A DNA stretch of 64,000 nt from Bacteroidota bacterium. Lineage in GTDB: Bacteria > Bacteroidota > Bacteroidia > Chitinophagales > Chitinophagaceae. Under the pieces are notes generated by a model that did no database searches, was not told where the DNA came from, and worked only from the letters and a program-made list of their open reading frames with translations. Positions 53,046 to 61,816 of the stretch are shown in pieces. Where the stretch lies: NCBI GenBank assembly GCA_029573235.1, contig JAKQGX010000037.1:1-64000 (forward strand). Direction: 5' to 3'. The position numbers were made by a program, and so were the translations under genes. Each line of letters starts with the position of its first letter. The first letter of the stretch is position 1.

Positions 53046-53540
53046 CTACAACGTTTTAATGCGCTCAATAATGCCGGTAGTGGAGTACCCTTTTACAAAA
53101 GGGATGATAGCTATCTGCCCACCATAAGACTGAACGAAATCAGCCCCTACAATGGTATCGATAGTATAGTCGCCTCCCTTCGCCAACACATCCGGACGAA
53201 TGGTTTTTATCAGGTCTAACGGAGTATCTTCATTAAAAAGGCACACCCCATCTACCACCAACATCGAAGCAAGTTGAAAGGCGCGATCATTTTCATGTGT
53301 CAAAGGGCGCTCCTCTCCTTTTAATTTTCGTACAGAAGCATCTGTGTTAACGCCAACAATGAGGATGTTTCCCAAGCTGGCTGCTGCCGCCAAATAGCTT
53401 AGATGCCCATGGTGCAAAATGTCAAAACAGCCATTGGTAAACACTATTCTTTTGCCCATGTGCCGCCACATATTAGCTTTGTGAAGGAGTGCTTCTCGAG
53501 ACACTATTTTATCCGATATCCATTGGGCTTTTTGATTCAT
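53046..53540 (-). CDS. rfaE2: D-glycero-beta-D-manno-heptose 1-phosphate adenylyltransferase
   Basis: 164 residues from the ATG at 53540. Nucleotidyltransferase fold with HxGH (43-46, in FTNGCFDILHHGHLSYL), GVNTDASVRKLKG, and KGYSTTGIIERI (the ATP-binding STT motif). As a stand-alone RfaE2/HldE C-terminal domain it makes ADP-heptose for LPS inner core from heptose-1-phosphate. The kinase (HldA-type) half is not in the window. It overlaps the upstream UPF0104 gene by 4 bp. Confidence 0.88.
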   Translation of the reverse strand: MNQKAQWISDKIVSREALLHKANMWRHMGKRIVFTNGCFDILHHGHLSYLAAAASLGNILIVGVNTDASVRKLKGEERPLTHENDRAFQLASMLVVDGVCLFNEDTPLDLIKTIRPDVLAKGGDYTIDTIVGADFVQSYGGQIAIIPFVKGYSTTGIIERIKTL

Positions 53541-54520
53541 TTCTTTGAATTGTAAAGAGGGAGTAATACGAGTGATAGAATGCCTAATACTAAAATGGTA
53601 AGGGTTTGCGCCAACCAAGAAATCCATCCATAGGCTAGAGCAAAATTTTTGTTGATATCATACAAACTGGTCAACACACCTTGTACAGCAATGGGGTACG
53701 CTCCGATGCCGCCGGGAGTTGCTATCATACCTACGCTGCCAAATACCAATACTGAAAGCGCTTCTGTCCAACCTAAATGCTCGGTGGCAACGATGGCTTT
53801 GTACCCGATAACAATTAAAGATAAGTAGCAGAACCAAATGAGTGCTGTGTATAATAGAAACAACCCCCAGTTTTTCATTTTGAAAATGGACACAATCCCT
53901 TCACCAAGCCCTTTGATGATGGCACCTAATTTTGTGGATCGGGAACGACGATACACAAATACTACAAGCCCTGCCAATACTACCAACACTACCACCAATC
54001 CAATGATAGCCTTCCCGGATAAGTGCAGTTGCGCACTTTGTGAAGCAATGTAATTATTCGCCACCTCCATTTGCACCAAGTAGGTAATAAGGGTGATGAT
54101 CATCAGGCAAATCATGTCAAACGAGCGCTCGGCTACTATAGTACCGACTATCTTATCTACGGGTTCATTTTCGTATTTGGCCAAAATACTGCAACGTGCT
54201 ACCTCTCCCATACGAGGCAAAAGCAAATTGACCAGATAGCCAATGAGTACCGCTAACGTAATGTTGAAAGTGCGAGGCGTTAATTGCAGCGGTTTTAAGA
54301 GCAGTTTCCAACGAAGGGCGCGAAAATAATGCGATAAAAAACCTACCAACACAACCGGAATTGCCAACCACAAACGAACGTTTACTTGTGTAAAGGCAAC
54401 GGCTATTTGTGCTTTGTCCTCTTCTGTCAATTTACCATATTGCCAATAGAGAAGTGCAGCCGCTAATCCAAAGAAGAAGCCATATTGCAATAGGGTAGTG
54501 AGCGTCTTTTTAATACGCAT
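53537..54520 (-). CDS. UPF0104/LPG-synthase-like membrane protein
   Basis: 327 residues, about eight membrane spans. It shows the lysylphosphatidylglycerol-synthase transmembrane family pattern: FLSHYFRALRWKLLL after span 2, LIGYLVNLLLPRMGEVARC, VAERSFDMICL, and ATPGGIGAYPIAVQGVL near the C-terminus. Members act as flippases or are of unknown role in envelope lipid and glycan handling. It overlaps panD (1 bp) and rfaE2 (4 bp), forming a translationally coupled operon. Confidence 0.88.
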   Translation of the reverse strand: MRIKKTLTTLLQYGFFFGLAAALLYWQYGKLTEEDKAQIAVAFTQVNVRLWLAIPVVLVGFLSHYFRALRWKLLLKPLQLTPRTFNITLAVLIGYLVNLLLPRMGEVARCSILAKYENEPVDKIVGTIVAERSFDMICLMIITLITYLVQMEVANNYIASQSAQLHLSGKAIIGLVVVLVVLAGLVVFVYRRSRSTKLGAIIKGLGEGIVSIFKMKNWGLFLLYTALIWFCYLSLIVIGYKAIVATEHLGWTEALSVLVFGSVGMIATPGGIGAYPIAVQGVLTSLYDINKNFALAYGWISWLAQTLTILVLGILSLVLLPLYNSKK

Positions 54521-54864
54521 CAGAGCTTATTATCTTTTTTGGGAAAAATGATGGAGGGCTTAAATTTTTTGGCTTCTTCGAAATCCATATGAGCATAGCC
54601 GATAACAATGATAGTATCGCCCACAGACACTTTTCGAGCAGCAGGCCCGTTCATGCAAATAATGCCGGAGCCACGTGTGCCTTTGATGACGTAAGTTTCC
54701 AATCGTTCGCCATTATCAATGTTTACAATCTGTACCTTTTCACCTTCTATTAAGTTGGCGGCTTTCATCAGGTTCTCATCTATGGTAATGCTCCCAATAT
54801 AATGCAGGTTGGCTTCCGTAATTTTTACCCGGTGTATTTTAGATTTCAGAACTTCAATCATCAT
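54520..54864 (-). CDS. panD: Aspartate 1-decarboxylase proenzyme
   Basis: 114 residues, normal PanD length. The self-cleavage site Gly24-Ser25 (HYIGSITID) yields the pyruvoyl cofactor; Lys9, the Tyr in IVIGYAHM and the GPAARKV segment are conserved. It makes beta-alanine for pantothenate and CoA. First gene of an overlapping three-gene operon; the other panthothenate genes are not here. A -7-like TAACTTTA lies just upstream on the minus strand. Confidence 0.95.
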   Translation of the reverse strand: MMIEVLKSKIHRVKITEANLHYIGSITIDENLMKAANLIEGEKVQIVNIDNGERLETYVIKGTRGSGIICMNGPAARKVSVGDTIIVIGYAHMDFEEAKKFKPSIIFPKKDNKL

Positions 54865-55066
54865 GACGCGGTAAAGTTATACCAATGTTTAATAAAAAAA
54901 TAGCTGCTCTTTCGTATAATTTCAGGAATACATTGGGCAATAAAAGGCTGCTATTTTGAAGCGTGTTTCTTCCTGTCAACAAGTGAGTGTGTGTTACAGT
55001 TTCAATTATGGGTGCTGCATTTCCGACCTTATCAAGAACACTATTTCCGTTTTATATGACTGTCTT

Positions 55067-55083
55067 TTATCCGTGCTGGTACG
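55067..55083. repeat. Intergenic 17-mer shared with 13776-13792
   Basis: TTATCCGTGCTGGTACG, 16 of 17 bases as in the other copy; here it lies just upstream of the AATACCC palindrome. The rest of 54865-55158 shows only this, the palindrome and the promoter. Confidence 0.4.
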
Positions 55084-55090
55084 TAGAAAA

Positions 55091-55139
55091 AATACCCATT
55101 ATCGGGTATTGTATTTCAAGGAATGCTAGGGTAATTTTA
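55091..55139 (+). promoter_or_regulatory. Palindromic operator plus promoter of the secreted protein gene
   Basis: AATACCC (55091-55097), 6 nt, GGGTATT (55104-55110), then G giving the -33 TTG (55109-55111); 20 nt later TAATTTTA (55132-55139), one base off TAnnTTTG. Palindrome, overlap with TTG and 20-nt spacing are identical to 19591-19639. The ATG is 20 bp after the -7 box. Confidence 0.6.
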
Positions 55140-55158
55140 CTATCTAAATTTTTGTAAC

Positions 55159-56154
55159 ATGAAAAAGACATTACTCCTTTTGTTGGTTTTCCTAATGGGA
55201 ACAACACAAATTTTCGCAGCAAAGTTACGTGTCAACAACCGCAGTGGTATTAATGCTAACTACACATCGTTAAGTTCAGCCATAGCAGCAGCCTCTGCCG
55301 GCGACACTATTTATGTAGAGCCTTCTTCGTCAAGTTATGGTGCTGTAAGCCTCTCCAAAAAATTGACCATAATTGGTAATGGTTATTTTGAAACACCAAG
55401 CCCAGCATTTGTTGGCAATACCACCTTGCAGGCAGATACGAATGAATCTAAAATAAGTACCTTCTCTTTTTTAGCAGGCAGTGCCGGCTCTACCGTTATG
55501 GGAGTAGTATTTAGCAGCTATGTATATCTTTATGATTCTTCCATCACACTCAAAAGAAATAGTTTTTGGTCATATTACTTGTACTTCTACACGGGAGTAT
55601 TGAATAATATTGATGTTCGTCAAAATTTCTTTTATAATGCAGCGGTCACTTATTATTCTCCATCCGTTAGCACAAACATTAATTTCCAAAACAACATTTT
55701 CTACAATTCAACTATTGGTTTGCCTAACGACTTGTCCGGGTTCGCACAGAACAATGTTTTTGTCGGCTCCTCATCCGGTATGAATTGTTACAATTTTCAA
55801 GTGAATAATAATATCATGATTACGGGTTCGTTTACACCAAATAACTGTGTTTACTTTAATAATATTGGCACCAGCACACAATTTGGCAACGCGAATAACA
55901 ACCAGCAAAATGTGGGTACTGCTACACTGTTTGCTCATTACACTACCGGTACGGAGACTCGTTATACATTAAGCCCAACCGGCCCGGGAATTGGTGCTGG
56001 TTTCAATGGAGTTGATGTAGGTATCTTTGGCGGTCCAGACCCTTATAAGTTAAGTGGTATTCCTCCGGTTCCAACTATATACTCACTTTCGGCTCCTGCC
56101 ACTACCGTTACCAATACATTACCTGTAACCATCAGCACTCGTAGCAACGACTAA
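55159..56154 (+). CDS. Secreted beta-helix-like protein
   Basis: 331 residues. Signal peptide 1-20 (IFAAK). From about 22 on it has the pattern of right-handed parallel beta-helix proteins: SLSSAIAAASAGDTIYVEP, KKLTIIGNGYFE, then Asn-rich turns (QNNIFYNSTIG, NNNIMITGSF). Pectate-lyase-like proteins bind or cut polysaccharides, but no catalytic site is evident. The C-terminus (PDPYKLSGIPPVPTIYSL to TRSND) is a motif I associate with similar secreted proteins of Chitinophagaceae. Preceded by the AATACCC operator; followed 36 bp later by the repeat protein. Confidence 0.8.
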   Translation: MKKTLLLLLVFLMGTTQIFAAKLRVNNRSGINANYTSLSSAIAAASAGDTIYVEPSSSSYGAVSLSKKLTIIGNGYFETPSPAFVGNTTLQADTNESKISTFSFLAGSAGSTVMGVVFSSYVYLYDSSITLKRNSFWSYYLYFYTGVLNNIDVRQNFFYNAAVTYYSPSVSTNINFQNNIFYNSTIGLPNDLSGFAQNNVFVGSSSGMNCYNFQVNNNIMITGSFTPNNCVYFNNIGTSTQFGNANNNQQNVGTATLFAHYTTGTETRYTLSPTGPGIGAGFNGVDVGIFGGPDPYKLSGIPPVPTIYSLSAPATTVTNTLPVTISTRSND

Positions 56155-56190
56155 TAAACCTTTTTTGTTTCACTTTTTAAACCGATACGT

Positions 56191-58281
56191 ATGAAACAGA
56201 TTGGTTTTTATATTGCTGCTCTATGGATGGTGGTCAGTAGTTTGTGTGATGTTTCTCATGCACAAACTAACATCGTAAGTGGCGAGTATTTTTATGACTC
56301 CGACCCGGGCTATGGTAATGGCAATGCCATTACTATCAATACTCCGGCAAGTAATATTAGTTCCTTATTGGTGAATGCGAACACTTCCAATATATCTAAC
56401 GGTATGCATACTTTGTTTATTCGTACCAAAGATGCCAATGGCAAATGGAGTATGACGAACAGCCTTGTGTTTGCTAAATACCAACCGGTGCAAGGCAATC
56501 CGAATGCGCTAACCAACATCAACAAGATGGAATATTTCTACGATACCGACCCAGGCTATGGGAATGGCACGAATATTCCGGTTACGGCATCAACGAATAT
56601 CAATAGCATGTTGGTGAATGTAAACGTAGCTTCTTTGTCGGGTGGTTTTCACACCTTGTACATCCGCTCCAGAGATTCAATGGGCAAATGGAGTATGACG
56701 AACAGCCTTGTGTTTGCTAAATACCAACCGGTGCAAGGCAATCCGAATTCGATTAGCAACATCAACAAGATGGAATATTTCTACGATACCGATCCGGGTT
56801 ATGGAAATGGTACGAACATTCCGGTTACGGCATCAACGAATATCAATGGCATGTTGGTGAATGTAAACGTTGCCTCATTGTCGGGCGGTTTTCACACCTT
56901 GTACATCCGCTCCCGAGATTCATTGGGTAAATGGAGTATGACGAACAGCCTTGTGTTTGCAAAATACCAACCGGTGCAAGGCAATCCGAATTCGATTAGC
57001 AACATCAACAAGATGGAATATTTCTACGATACCGACCCAGGCTACGGAAATGGCACGAATATTCCGGTTACGGCATCAACGAATATTAATGGCATGTTGG
57101 TGAATGTAAACGTAGCTTCTTTGACGGGAGGACTACACACCTTGTACATCCGCTCCCGAGATTCAATGGGCAAATGGAGTATGACTAATTCATTGACTTT
57201 TTCAAGAATCCAATTACCACTCGGGAATCCCAATAGCATTACCAACATCAACAAGATGGAATACTATTATGATTCCGACCCGGGCTTTGGAAATGGTATC
57301 AATATTCCAGTTACGCCGGCAACCAACTTGAACAATATGGTTGTAAACGTCAACGTGGCTACACTCGCCAATGGGGTACACACCTTATATATTCGCTCCC
57401 GTGATTCTGTTGGCAAATGGAGTCAGACTAATAGCCTCACTTTTGCAAAAGTACAGCCCCTATTCCCTAATCCAGATTCTATTAGCAATATCACGCAAGT
57501 GGAATATTTTGTAGATACCGACCCTGGCTTTGGCAACGCTACTAGTGTACCGCTCATACCGCCGTATTCTTCCAATTTGATGAACTTGAGTTTTAACGTA
57601 AGCATGACATCACTCAATAACGGAGCCCATGTATTATATGTTCGCTCAAAAGATGCAAGCGGCAAATGGAGCATAACTAATATTCATCCGTTTAATGGAG
57701 GTACCTTACCACCGTTATCAATAAAGCTCATAACGTTTGACGCCAGCTTACAACAAGACAATACTGTATTGTTGAAGTGGATGGTAGAAAATGAAAAAGA
57801 CGTGAGCCATTATAGGATAGAAAGAAGTATGGATGCAGGAAATTGGGTATTCGTGGGAAATCAAAAACAGAGTGCTAATAATAATAGTCGCAATGAATAT
57901 CAGATGATAGATGATAACCCCGGTAAAGGGATTGTGTATTATCGTTTGACAGCCATAGAAACATCCGGCAATCAAACCATGGCGCCCATACGCTTTGTGA
58001 AAATTGGAACCAATGAATCAGATGTAGCCACCGTATATCCCAATCCAAATGATGGTAAGCTAATCAATATTTATGCAACAATGTTTAAGCAAGCAAATGT
58101 TACAATTGATATTATCACCACAGATGGAAAGCTATACTGGAGCCAAACAGTAAATACTAAAGGTAACACTAATCTTACCCTTTCAAACCTAAACCTACCT
58201 GCGGCTACATACTATATCAATATGAGAAGCCAAAATGAAACACAAAGCATAAAGTTGCAAGTAATACCCAAAGAGAGATAG
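56191..58281 (+). CDS. T9SS-exported repeat protein (type A sorting domain)
   Basis: 696 residues. Signal peptide 1-24 (SHAQ). Six tandem units of about 81 residues fill 27-510, each with EYFYDTDPGYGNG, a middle strand (MLVNVNVASLSGG) and LYIRSRDSMGKWSMTNSL. Then a fibronectin-like domain (about 515-605) and a type A T9SS tail (about 613-696: YPNPNDGKLINIYA, GKLYWSQTVNTKG, YYINMRSQNETQSIKL), which directs export across the outer membrane and anchoring. Likely cell-surface adhesin or structural protein; cotranscription with 55159-56154 is likely. Confidence 0.9.
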   Translation: MKQIGFYIAALWMVVSSLCDVSHAQTNIVSGEYFYDSDPGYGNGNAITINTPASNISSLLVNANTSNISNGMHTLFIRTKDANGKWSMTNSLVFAKYQPVQGNPNALTNINKMEYFYDTDPGYGNGTNIPVTASTNINSMLVNVNVASLSGGFHTLYIRSRDSMGKWSMTNSLVFAKYQPVQGNPNSISNINKMEYFYDTDPGYGNGTNIPVTASTNINGMLVNVNVASLSGGFHTLYIRSRDSLGKWSMTNSLVFAKYQPVQGNPNSISNINKMEYFYDTDPGYGNGTNIPVTASTNINGMLVNVNVASLTGGLHTLYIRSRDSMGKWSMTNSLTFSRIQLPLGNPNSITNINKMEYYYDSDPGFGNGINIPVTPATNLNNMVVNVNVATLANGVHTLYIRSRDSVGKWSQTNSLTFAKVQPLFPNPDSISNITQVEYFVDTDPGFGNATSVPLIPPYSSNLMNLSFNVSMTSLNNGAHVLYVRSKDASGKWSITNIHPFNGGTLPPLSIKLITFDASLQQDNTVLLKWMVENEKDVSHYRIERSMDAGNWVFVGNQKQSANNNSRNEYQMIDDNPGKGIVYYRLTAIETSGNQTMAPIRFVKIGTNESDVATVYPNPNDGKLINIYATMFKQANVTIDIITTDGKLYWSQTVNTKGNTNLTLSNLNLPAATYYINMRSQNETQSIKLQVIPKER
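56269..57729 (+). repeat. Tandem 243-bp repeats within the T9SS protein gene
   Basis: The landmark AACATC or its variant recurs at 56269, 56515, 56758, 57001, 57244 and 57487: first interval 246 bp, the rest exactly 243 bp (81 codons). Units starting at 56515, 56758 and 57001 are nearly identical in DNA, including silent positions, so they arose by recent duplication or gene conversion; the outer units have diverged. Confidence 0.93.
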
Positions 58282-58313
58282 TGGTATAATCGACTTGCAA
58301 TTCAATTAAACCT

Positions 58314-58346
58314 CAATCCCTGTCATGTCAATGGCGGGGATTGTTG
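58314..58346 (+). terminator. Terminator after the T9SS repeat gene
   Basis: CAATCCCTGTCAT pairs with ATGGCGGGGATTG (13 bp, two G-U pairs) around loop GTCA, followed by TTGTT. The rest of 58347-58529 shows nothing I recognise. Confidence 0.75.
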
Positions 58347-58529
58347 TTGGGAGAAAGGAAATATGTCTCCTTACCTATGTTGGCAACAACACATTCTCCT
58401 GTGTTTTTAAGAAAAAAATTGCATGACCATATAAACATCACCTAAGTAAAAGTGCCTATTACAACCATTGCATGGCACATTCTTTTTAAAAATAATACTC
58501 AAAAAACGGATTTATTAAAAAACATTGTT

Positions 58530-58537
58530 TACATTTG
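58530..58537 (+). promoter_or_regulatory. -7 box of the rplR-rpsE unit
   Basis: TACATTTG, full match to TAnnTTTG, 65 bp upstream of the rplR ATG; no clear -33. Confidence 0.55.
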
Positions 58538-58601
58538 CACTCCAAAAAATCTCGGTAGCTCTTATTGAACATCATAAGAAGCCCGTAAAAATGTAATTAA
58601 A

Positions 58602-58961
58602 ATGGCAACAAATCAAAAAACATTACGTCGTCAGAAACTACGTTGGAGAATACGTAGCAAGGTGGCAGGTACTGCTGTAAAACCCCGCTTATCGGTTTTT
58701 CGCAGCAATAAAGATATTTATGTGCAATTAATTGATGATGCTACCGGCACTACTTTAGCATCCGCAAATTCCAGACAAAAGGATTTGGCAGCTGTTAAGG
58801 GCACTAAGTCAGAGCTATCTGTTGCAGTAGGTAAAGCAATTGCAGCCAAAGCATTGGCACTTGGTCTTGAATATTGTGTGTTTGATCGTGGTGGATATTT
58901 ATTTCATGGTCGTGTGAAAGCTATAGCTGACGGTGCTCGTGAAGGTGGATTGAAATTCTAA
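58602..58961 (+). CDS. rplR: 50S ribosomal protein L18
   Basis: 119 residues, the normal length. Typical N-terminus [38 protein letters not shown], the ANSRQKDL segment and C-terminal [26 protein letters not shown]. It binds 5S rRNA in the large subunit. Usually rplR sits in the spc operon between rplF and rpsE; here only rpsE follows, and upstream is an unrelated T9SS gene. Confidence 0.98.
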   Translation: MATNQKTLRRQKLRWRIRSKVAGTAVKPRLSVFRSNKDIYVQLIDDATGTTLASANSRQKDLAAVKGTKSELSVAVGKAIAAKALALGLEYCVFDRGGYLFHGRVKAIADGAREGGLKF

Positions 58962-59012
58962 TTTATCTGAACCGCAGCGAAAACTAATATTTATTAACAA
59001 ATAACAATTCCA

Positions 59013-59050
59013 ACAGAAGCCTCCGGTCGTCAAACACCTTTCCTTCTGTT
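59013..59050 (+). promoter_or_regulatory. Hairpin between rplR and rpsE
   Basis: AACAGAAG (59013-59020) pairs with CTTCTGTT (59043-59050), 22-nt loop, followed by TTATT, 15 bp before the rpsE start. It may be a partial terminator or a ribosomal-protein binding site that sets the L18/S5 ratio. Confidence 0.4.
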
Positions 59051-59064
59051 TTATTCAAAATAAG

Positions 59065-59583
59065 ATGGCGACAAATAAATTTAATCGTATCAAAGCAAAC
59101 GATTTAGAATTACAAGAAAAAGTAGTAGCTATTAACCGCGTAGTAAAAACTACAAAAGGCGGCCGTGCCTTCAGTTTCTCTGCTTTAGTAGTAGTAGGTA
59201 ATGGTGCAGGTGTAGTAGGTCACGGTCTTGGCAAAGCAAAAGAAGTGCAAGAAGCTATTACAAAAGGTATTGATGATGCTAAGAAAAATTTAATCAAAGT
59301 ACCGGTAATGAACGGCACTATTCCGCATGATCAATTAGCCAAAGAAGGTGCTGCAAAAGTGTTGATTAAACCTGCAGCTCATGGTACCGGTGTAATTGCC
59401 GGAGGTAGCATGCGTGCTGTATTAGAAGCTGCCGGAGTTACCGATGTGCTATCCAAATCATTGGGTTCTGCTAACCCTCACAATGTGGTGAAGGCTACAT
59501 TTTCTGCATTGGGTCAATTGCGCGAACCGCTTGCTGTTGCTAAACAACGCAATATCAATTTGAAAAAAGTATTCAACGGTTAA
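59065..59583 (+). CDS. rpsE: 30S ribosomal protein S5
   Basis: 172 residues. N-terminal double-stranded-RNA-binding fold ([46 protein letters not shown]) and C-terminal domain ([40 protein letters not shown]) match S5. S5 acts in decoding accuracy near the mRNA entry. Only rplR precedes it; rpmD, rplO and secY, its usual followers, are missing and a terminator comes directly after. Confidence 0.98.
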   Translation: MATNKFNRIKANDLELQEKVVAINRVVKTTKGGRAFSFSALVVVGNGAGVVGHGLGKAKEVQEAITKGIDDAKKNLIKVPVMNGTIPHDQLAKEGAAKVLIKPAAHGTGVIAGGSMRAVLEAAGVTDVLSKSLGSANPHNVVKATFSALGQLREPLAVAKQRNINLKKVFNG

Positions 59584-59611
59584 TTCCTTTTACCTATTTC
59601 ATTTTTTGTAC

Positions 59612-59640
59612 AACTGCCACCATACGGTGGCAGTTTTTAC
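59612..59640 (+). terminator. Terminator of the rplR-rpsE unit
   Basis: AACTGCCACC (59612-59621) pairs with GGTGGCAGTT (59626-59635), loop ATAC, then TTT. It isolates the pair from the following genes. Confidence 0.9.
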
Positions 59641-59754
59641 TATTGCGATATAGTTCCAATTTGAGTTTTGGGTTTAGTAACAACTACTTTAGTTTACACA
59701 TCATGGGCATATTGATTCAGATTCGTATTTTTATACCCAATTTTATTGTTCGAC

Positions 59755-60213
59755 ATGAAAACAAGGACCACCATCGGGCTCGTAAGCATTTTATGCCTTT
59801 CTTTATGTTTTAATATATCCTTCCAAAAGTCTGCAACCGCACAGGAAAAAGATAATTGGACGGAAGCACAATTGATGCAGCCGGCTGCATTGGCAAAAAT
59901 TATTAAAGACAATCCTACTTCGATTTACATTTATGATATCGGACCTTCGGGGGTGATAAAAGGAGCCATCCCCATAGGAGAGGGGAGTGAACCTCAAAAC
60001 ATTCAAAAGATGCGTGGTATTATTAGGCGTCTTCCCAAGAATACACCTATTGTTGTATATTGTGGATGTTGCCCTTTTAAGAATTGTCCCAACATTCGCC
60101 CTGCTTTGAGCCTGCTAAGTGAGCTTTCTTTTACCAATTATAAATTACTCAATTTACCCAACAATCTTAAAAAAGACTGGATTGATAAAGGTTATCCGAT
60201 GAGCAGTAAATAG
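59755..60213 (+). CDS. Rhodanese-like domain protein, exported
   Basis: 152 residues from the ATG at 59755 (a TTG at 59746 is in frame). Signal peptide or anchor 1-30 (IGLVSILCLSLCFNIS, then ATAQ). Rhodanese domain with the active-site loop VVYCGCCPFKNCPN, which has four Cys close together rather than the single Cys of sulfurtransferases, and SLLSELSFTNYKLLNLPNNLKKDWIDKGYP. Periplasmic role in sulfur transfer or thiol chemistry is possible; the extra Cys may bind a metal. Confidence 0.85.
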   Translation: MKTRTTIGLVSILCLSLCFNISFQKSATAQEKDNWTEAQLMQPAALAKIIKDNPTSIYIYDIGPSGVIKGAIPIGEGSEPQNIQKMRGIIRRLPKNTPIVVYCGCCPFKNCPNIRPALSLLSELSFTNYKLLNLPNNLKKDWIDKGYPMSSK

Positions 60214-60226
60214 CTTTCTATTGCAC

Positions 60227-60784
60227 TCAATAGCTGGGGTGTCTTTCCGGAAGTACCATGCAGAATTGGTGTGCCTTGTTGGTGTGATGGGGAGCCATTT
60301 GTCCACACCATATTTGATACTCTTCTATCACTTGTATAAAGGCATCGCTCCACTGTGCAGTAGGGTTGAACGAAGATCTTGGTAAGATGTCTATTCCAGC
60401 TCCCCAAGCATGCACGGATAATACGTTATTGCTGTCTGAAGTTATTTGGTGACATTTTACCACTTGACCAATTTCGTATTGTAGCCCTAGCAACTCTATT
60501 TTTTTGAAAGCTTTTTCGAGCGCAATTTTAAACTGTTGGTGCAAGTATAATTGGGCACTTGGAAACCAATCAAATTGTTTTTGAACAGCCCAATCCGTCA
60601 TCCAACGCTGCGCCCATCCAGACTTTCGTGGATCGCCGTATCGAAGGTATAGTATGAGCTGAGCCGTACCGGAAAAACTGGGTGGAAGTTGAATATCGTT
60701 TCGCATGTCGCCCCCTATTTCGTTCAAACGATACCTTAAAATTAAGTATTCTTCACCAATGCTAATGGGTAATTTCGACAGCAC
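60227..60784 (-). CDS. M15-like (VanY-type) peptidase domain protein
   Basis: 185 residues if the GTG at 60784 is used; an ATG at 60706 is the alternative. The segment LSVHAWGAGIDILPRSSFNP matches the SxHxxGxxxD metal motif of M15 D-Ala-D-Ala/L-Ala-D-Glu peptidases (cf. LSNHAWGIAIDINP of endolysin-like members), and AHQF may stand for the third ligand motif (xHF). The helix LHQQFKIALEKAFKKIELLGL fits the family too. No signal peptide, which is odd for a peptidoglycan enzyme and recalls phage endolysins, but no phage genes are near. Confidence 0.65.
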   Translation of the reverse strand: MLSKLPISIGEEYLILRYRLNEIGGDMRNDIQLPPSFSGTAQLILYLRYGDPRKSGWAQRWMTDWAVQKQFDWFPSAQLYLHQQFKIALEKAFKKIELLGLQYEIGQVVKCHQITSDSNNVLSVHAWGAGIDILPRSSFNPTAQWSDAFIQVIEEYQIWCGQMAPHHTNKAHQFCMVLPERHPSY

Positions 60785-60903
60785 TTCTTGTTATTACCAT
60801 TGACCGCGTTCTAGAGTATGATGATGCGAAAATTGGAGATTGGAATTTTACATTAATTACAACCTATTATAATGAGTGATTCTGGTATTTATCGTACCTA
60901 GGA

Positions 60904-61569
60904 TCACACAATGATAGAAGACGTTTTGGCACCCAATTCGGTAAGATAGCCCGTAATATCCGTTACAAAATCGGTTGGTCCACAAACATAAAATCGAGAG
61001 TCGAAATCACGAATGGTTTCTATTAAAAACTTGCGATCAATACGTTTTTCTGCAAAGCCCACTACTCCTTCTTTGGTGAACACATTGGCGTAGGCATTAC
61101 CTAACATTTGCGAGAGTTCTTGGTGCAAAATCACATCTTCGTGGTAGTGGTTGGAATATATCAATCCTACATTGCGCATATTGCCACTAAAAAATAATGC
61201 TCTGAAGATGGCTATGAATGGCGTAATGCCTGCACCACCTGCTAAAAAGATGCCTGGCCCGCGATAAGTAATCGTGCCGAACACATCTTTCATCAAAATC
61301 GTCGCCCCTGCATTTAGTTTACCCAATTGTTTTGTAACCCCATCATGAGCATCGTAAATTTTGATGATAAATTCTATATATTCCCAATCATTTAATGAAG
61401 TAAAAGTAAAGGGTCGCCATTGATCCTCCCATCCGGGAAGGTTCACGGCAAGATGTGTGGCTTGCCCGGGAGTATAGCTCCAATCTTTGGGTTTTTCAAC
61501 CACAAATCGTTTTACATTATGCGTTAGGTATTCCGTGTTTAGTATCTTAAGTACATTTATACCAGACAT
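60904..61569 (-). CDS. Ferredoxin/flavodoxin-NADP reductase-like flavoprotein
   Basis: 221 residues: a beta-barrel FAD domain (about 1-100) with RPFTFTS (the RxYS-type FAD motif) and GVTKQLGKL, then an NAD(P) domain (about 105-215) with FLAGGAGITPFIAIFR, YSNHYHEDVILHQEL and the C-terminal YVCGPTDFV. No ferredoxin domain is attached. Role: transfer of electrons between NAD(P)H and a partner. No partner gene is adjacent. Divergent from rpoB. Confidence 0.9.
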   Translation of the reverse strand: MSGINVLKILNTEYLTHNVKRFVVEKPKDWSYTPGQATHLAVNLPGWEDQWRPFTFTSLNDWEYIEFIIKIYDAHDGVTKQLGKLNAGATILMKDVFGTITYRGPGIFLAGGAGITPFIAIFRALFFSGNMRNVGLIYSNHYHEDVILHQELSQMLGNAYANVFTKEGVVGFAEKRIDRKFLIETIRDFDSRFYVCGPTDFVTDITGYLTELGAKTSSIIV

Positions 61570-61678
61570 ATATCTCTATTGACGGCTAAAGGTAATCGTA
61601 ATTGCCATAAAATGAATTTCCAATTTCTTGCAAAAGCAAAAAACAATTTTTATTAACAAACCGTTTTTTGGAATATTT

Positions 61679-61710
61679 TTTGATATTTAGTCTAATTCTT
61701 TCTATATTTG
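61679..61710 (+). promoter_or_regulatory. rpoB promoter
   Basis: TTTG (61679-61682), 20 nt, TATATTTG (61703-61710), a full -33/-7 match. It gives a leader of about 130 nt before the rpoB ATG. Confidence 0.7.
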
Positions 61711-61779
61711 CACTCCCTTTTGGGGAACCGGCTGTGCACAAAATCTTATTGAATTTATTTTAGTAATAATAAAAATGAA

Positions 61780-61816
61780 CCTACACCTTAGGCAGGGCCT
61801 TTCGTGTGGGGTTTTG
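61780..61816 (+). promoter_or_regulatory. Attenuator-like hairpin in the rpoB leader
   Basis: CCTACAC (61780-61786) pairs with GTGTGGG (61804-61810), one G-U; inside it AGGC (61790-61793) pairs with GCCT (61797-61800) around AGG, with a 3x3 internal loop. GTTTTGT follows. The form is that of an intrinsic terminator, 37 nt before the ATG. Confidence 0.5.

Noticed and set aside
60227-60784. Prophage remnant suggested by the M15 endolysin-like gene
   Set aside because: Neighbours are a rhodanese gene and a ferredoxin reductase-like gene; no holin, tail or integrase gene is present.
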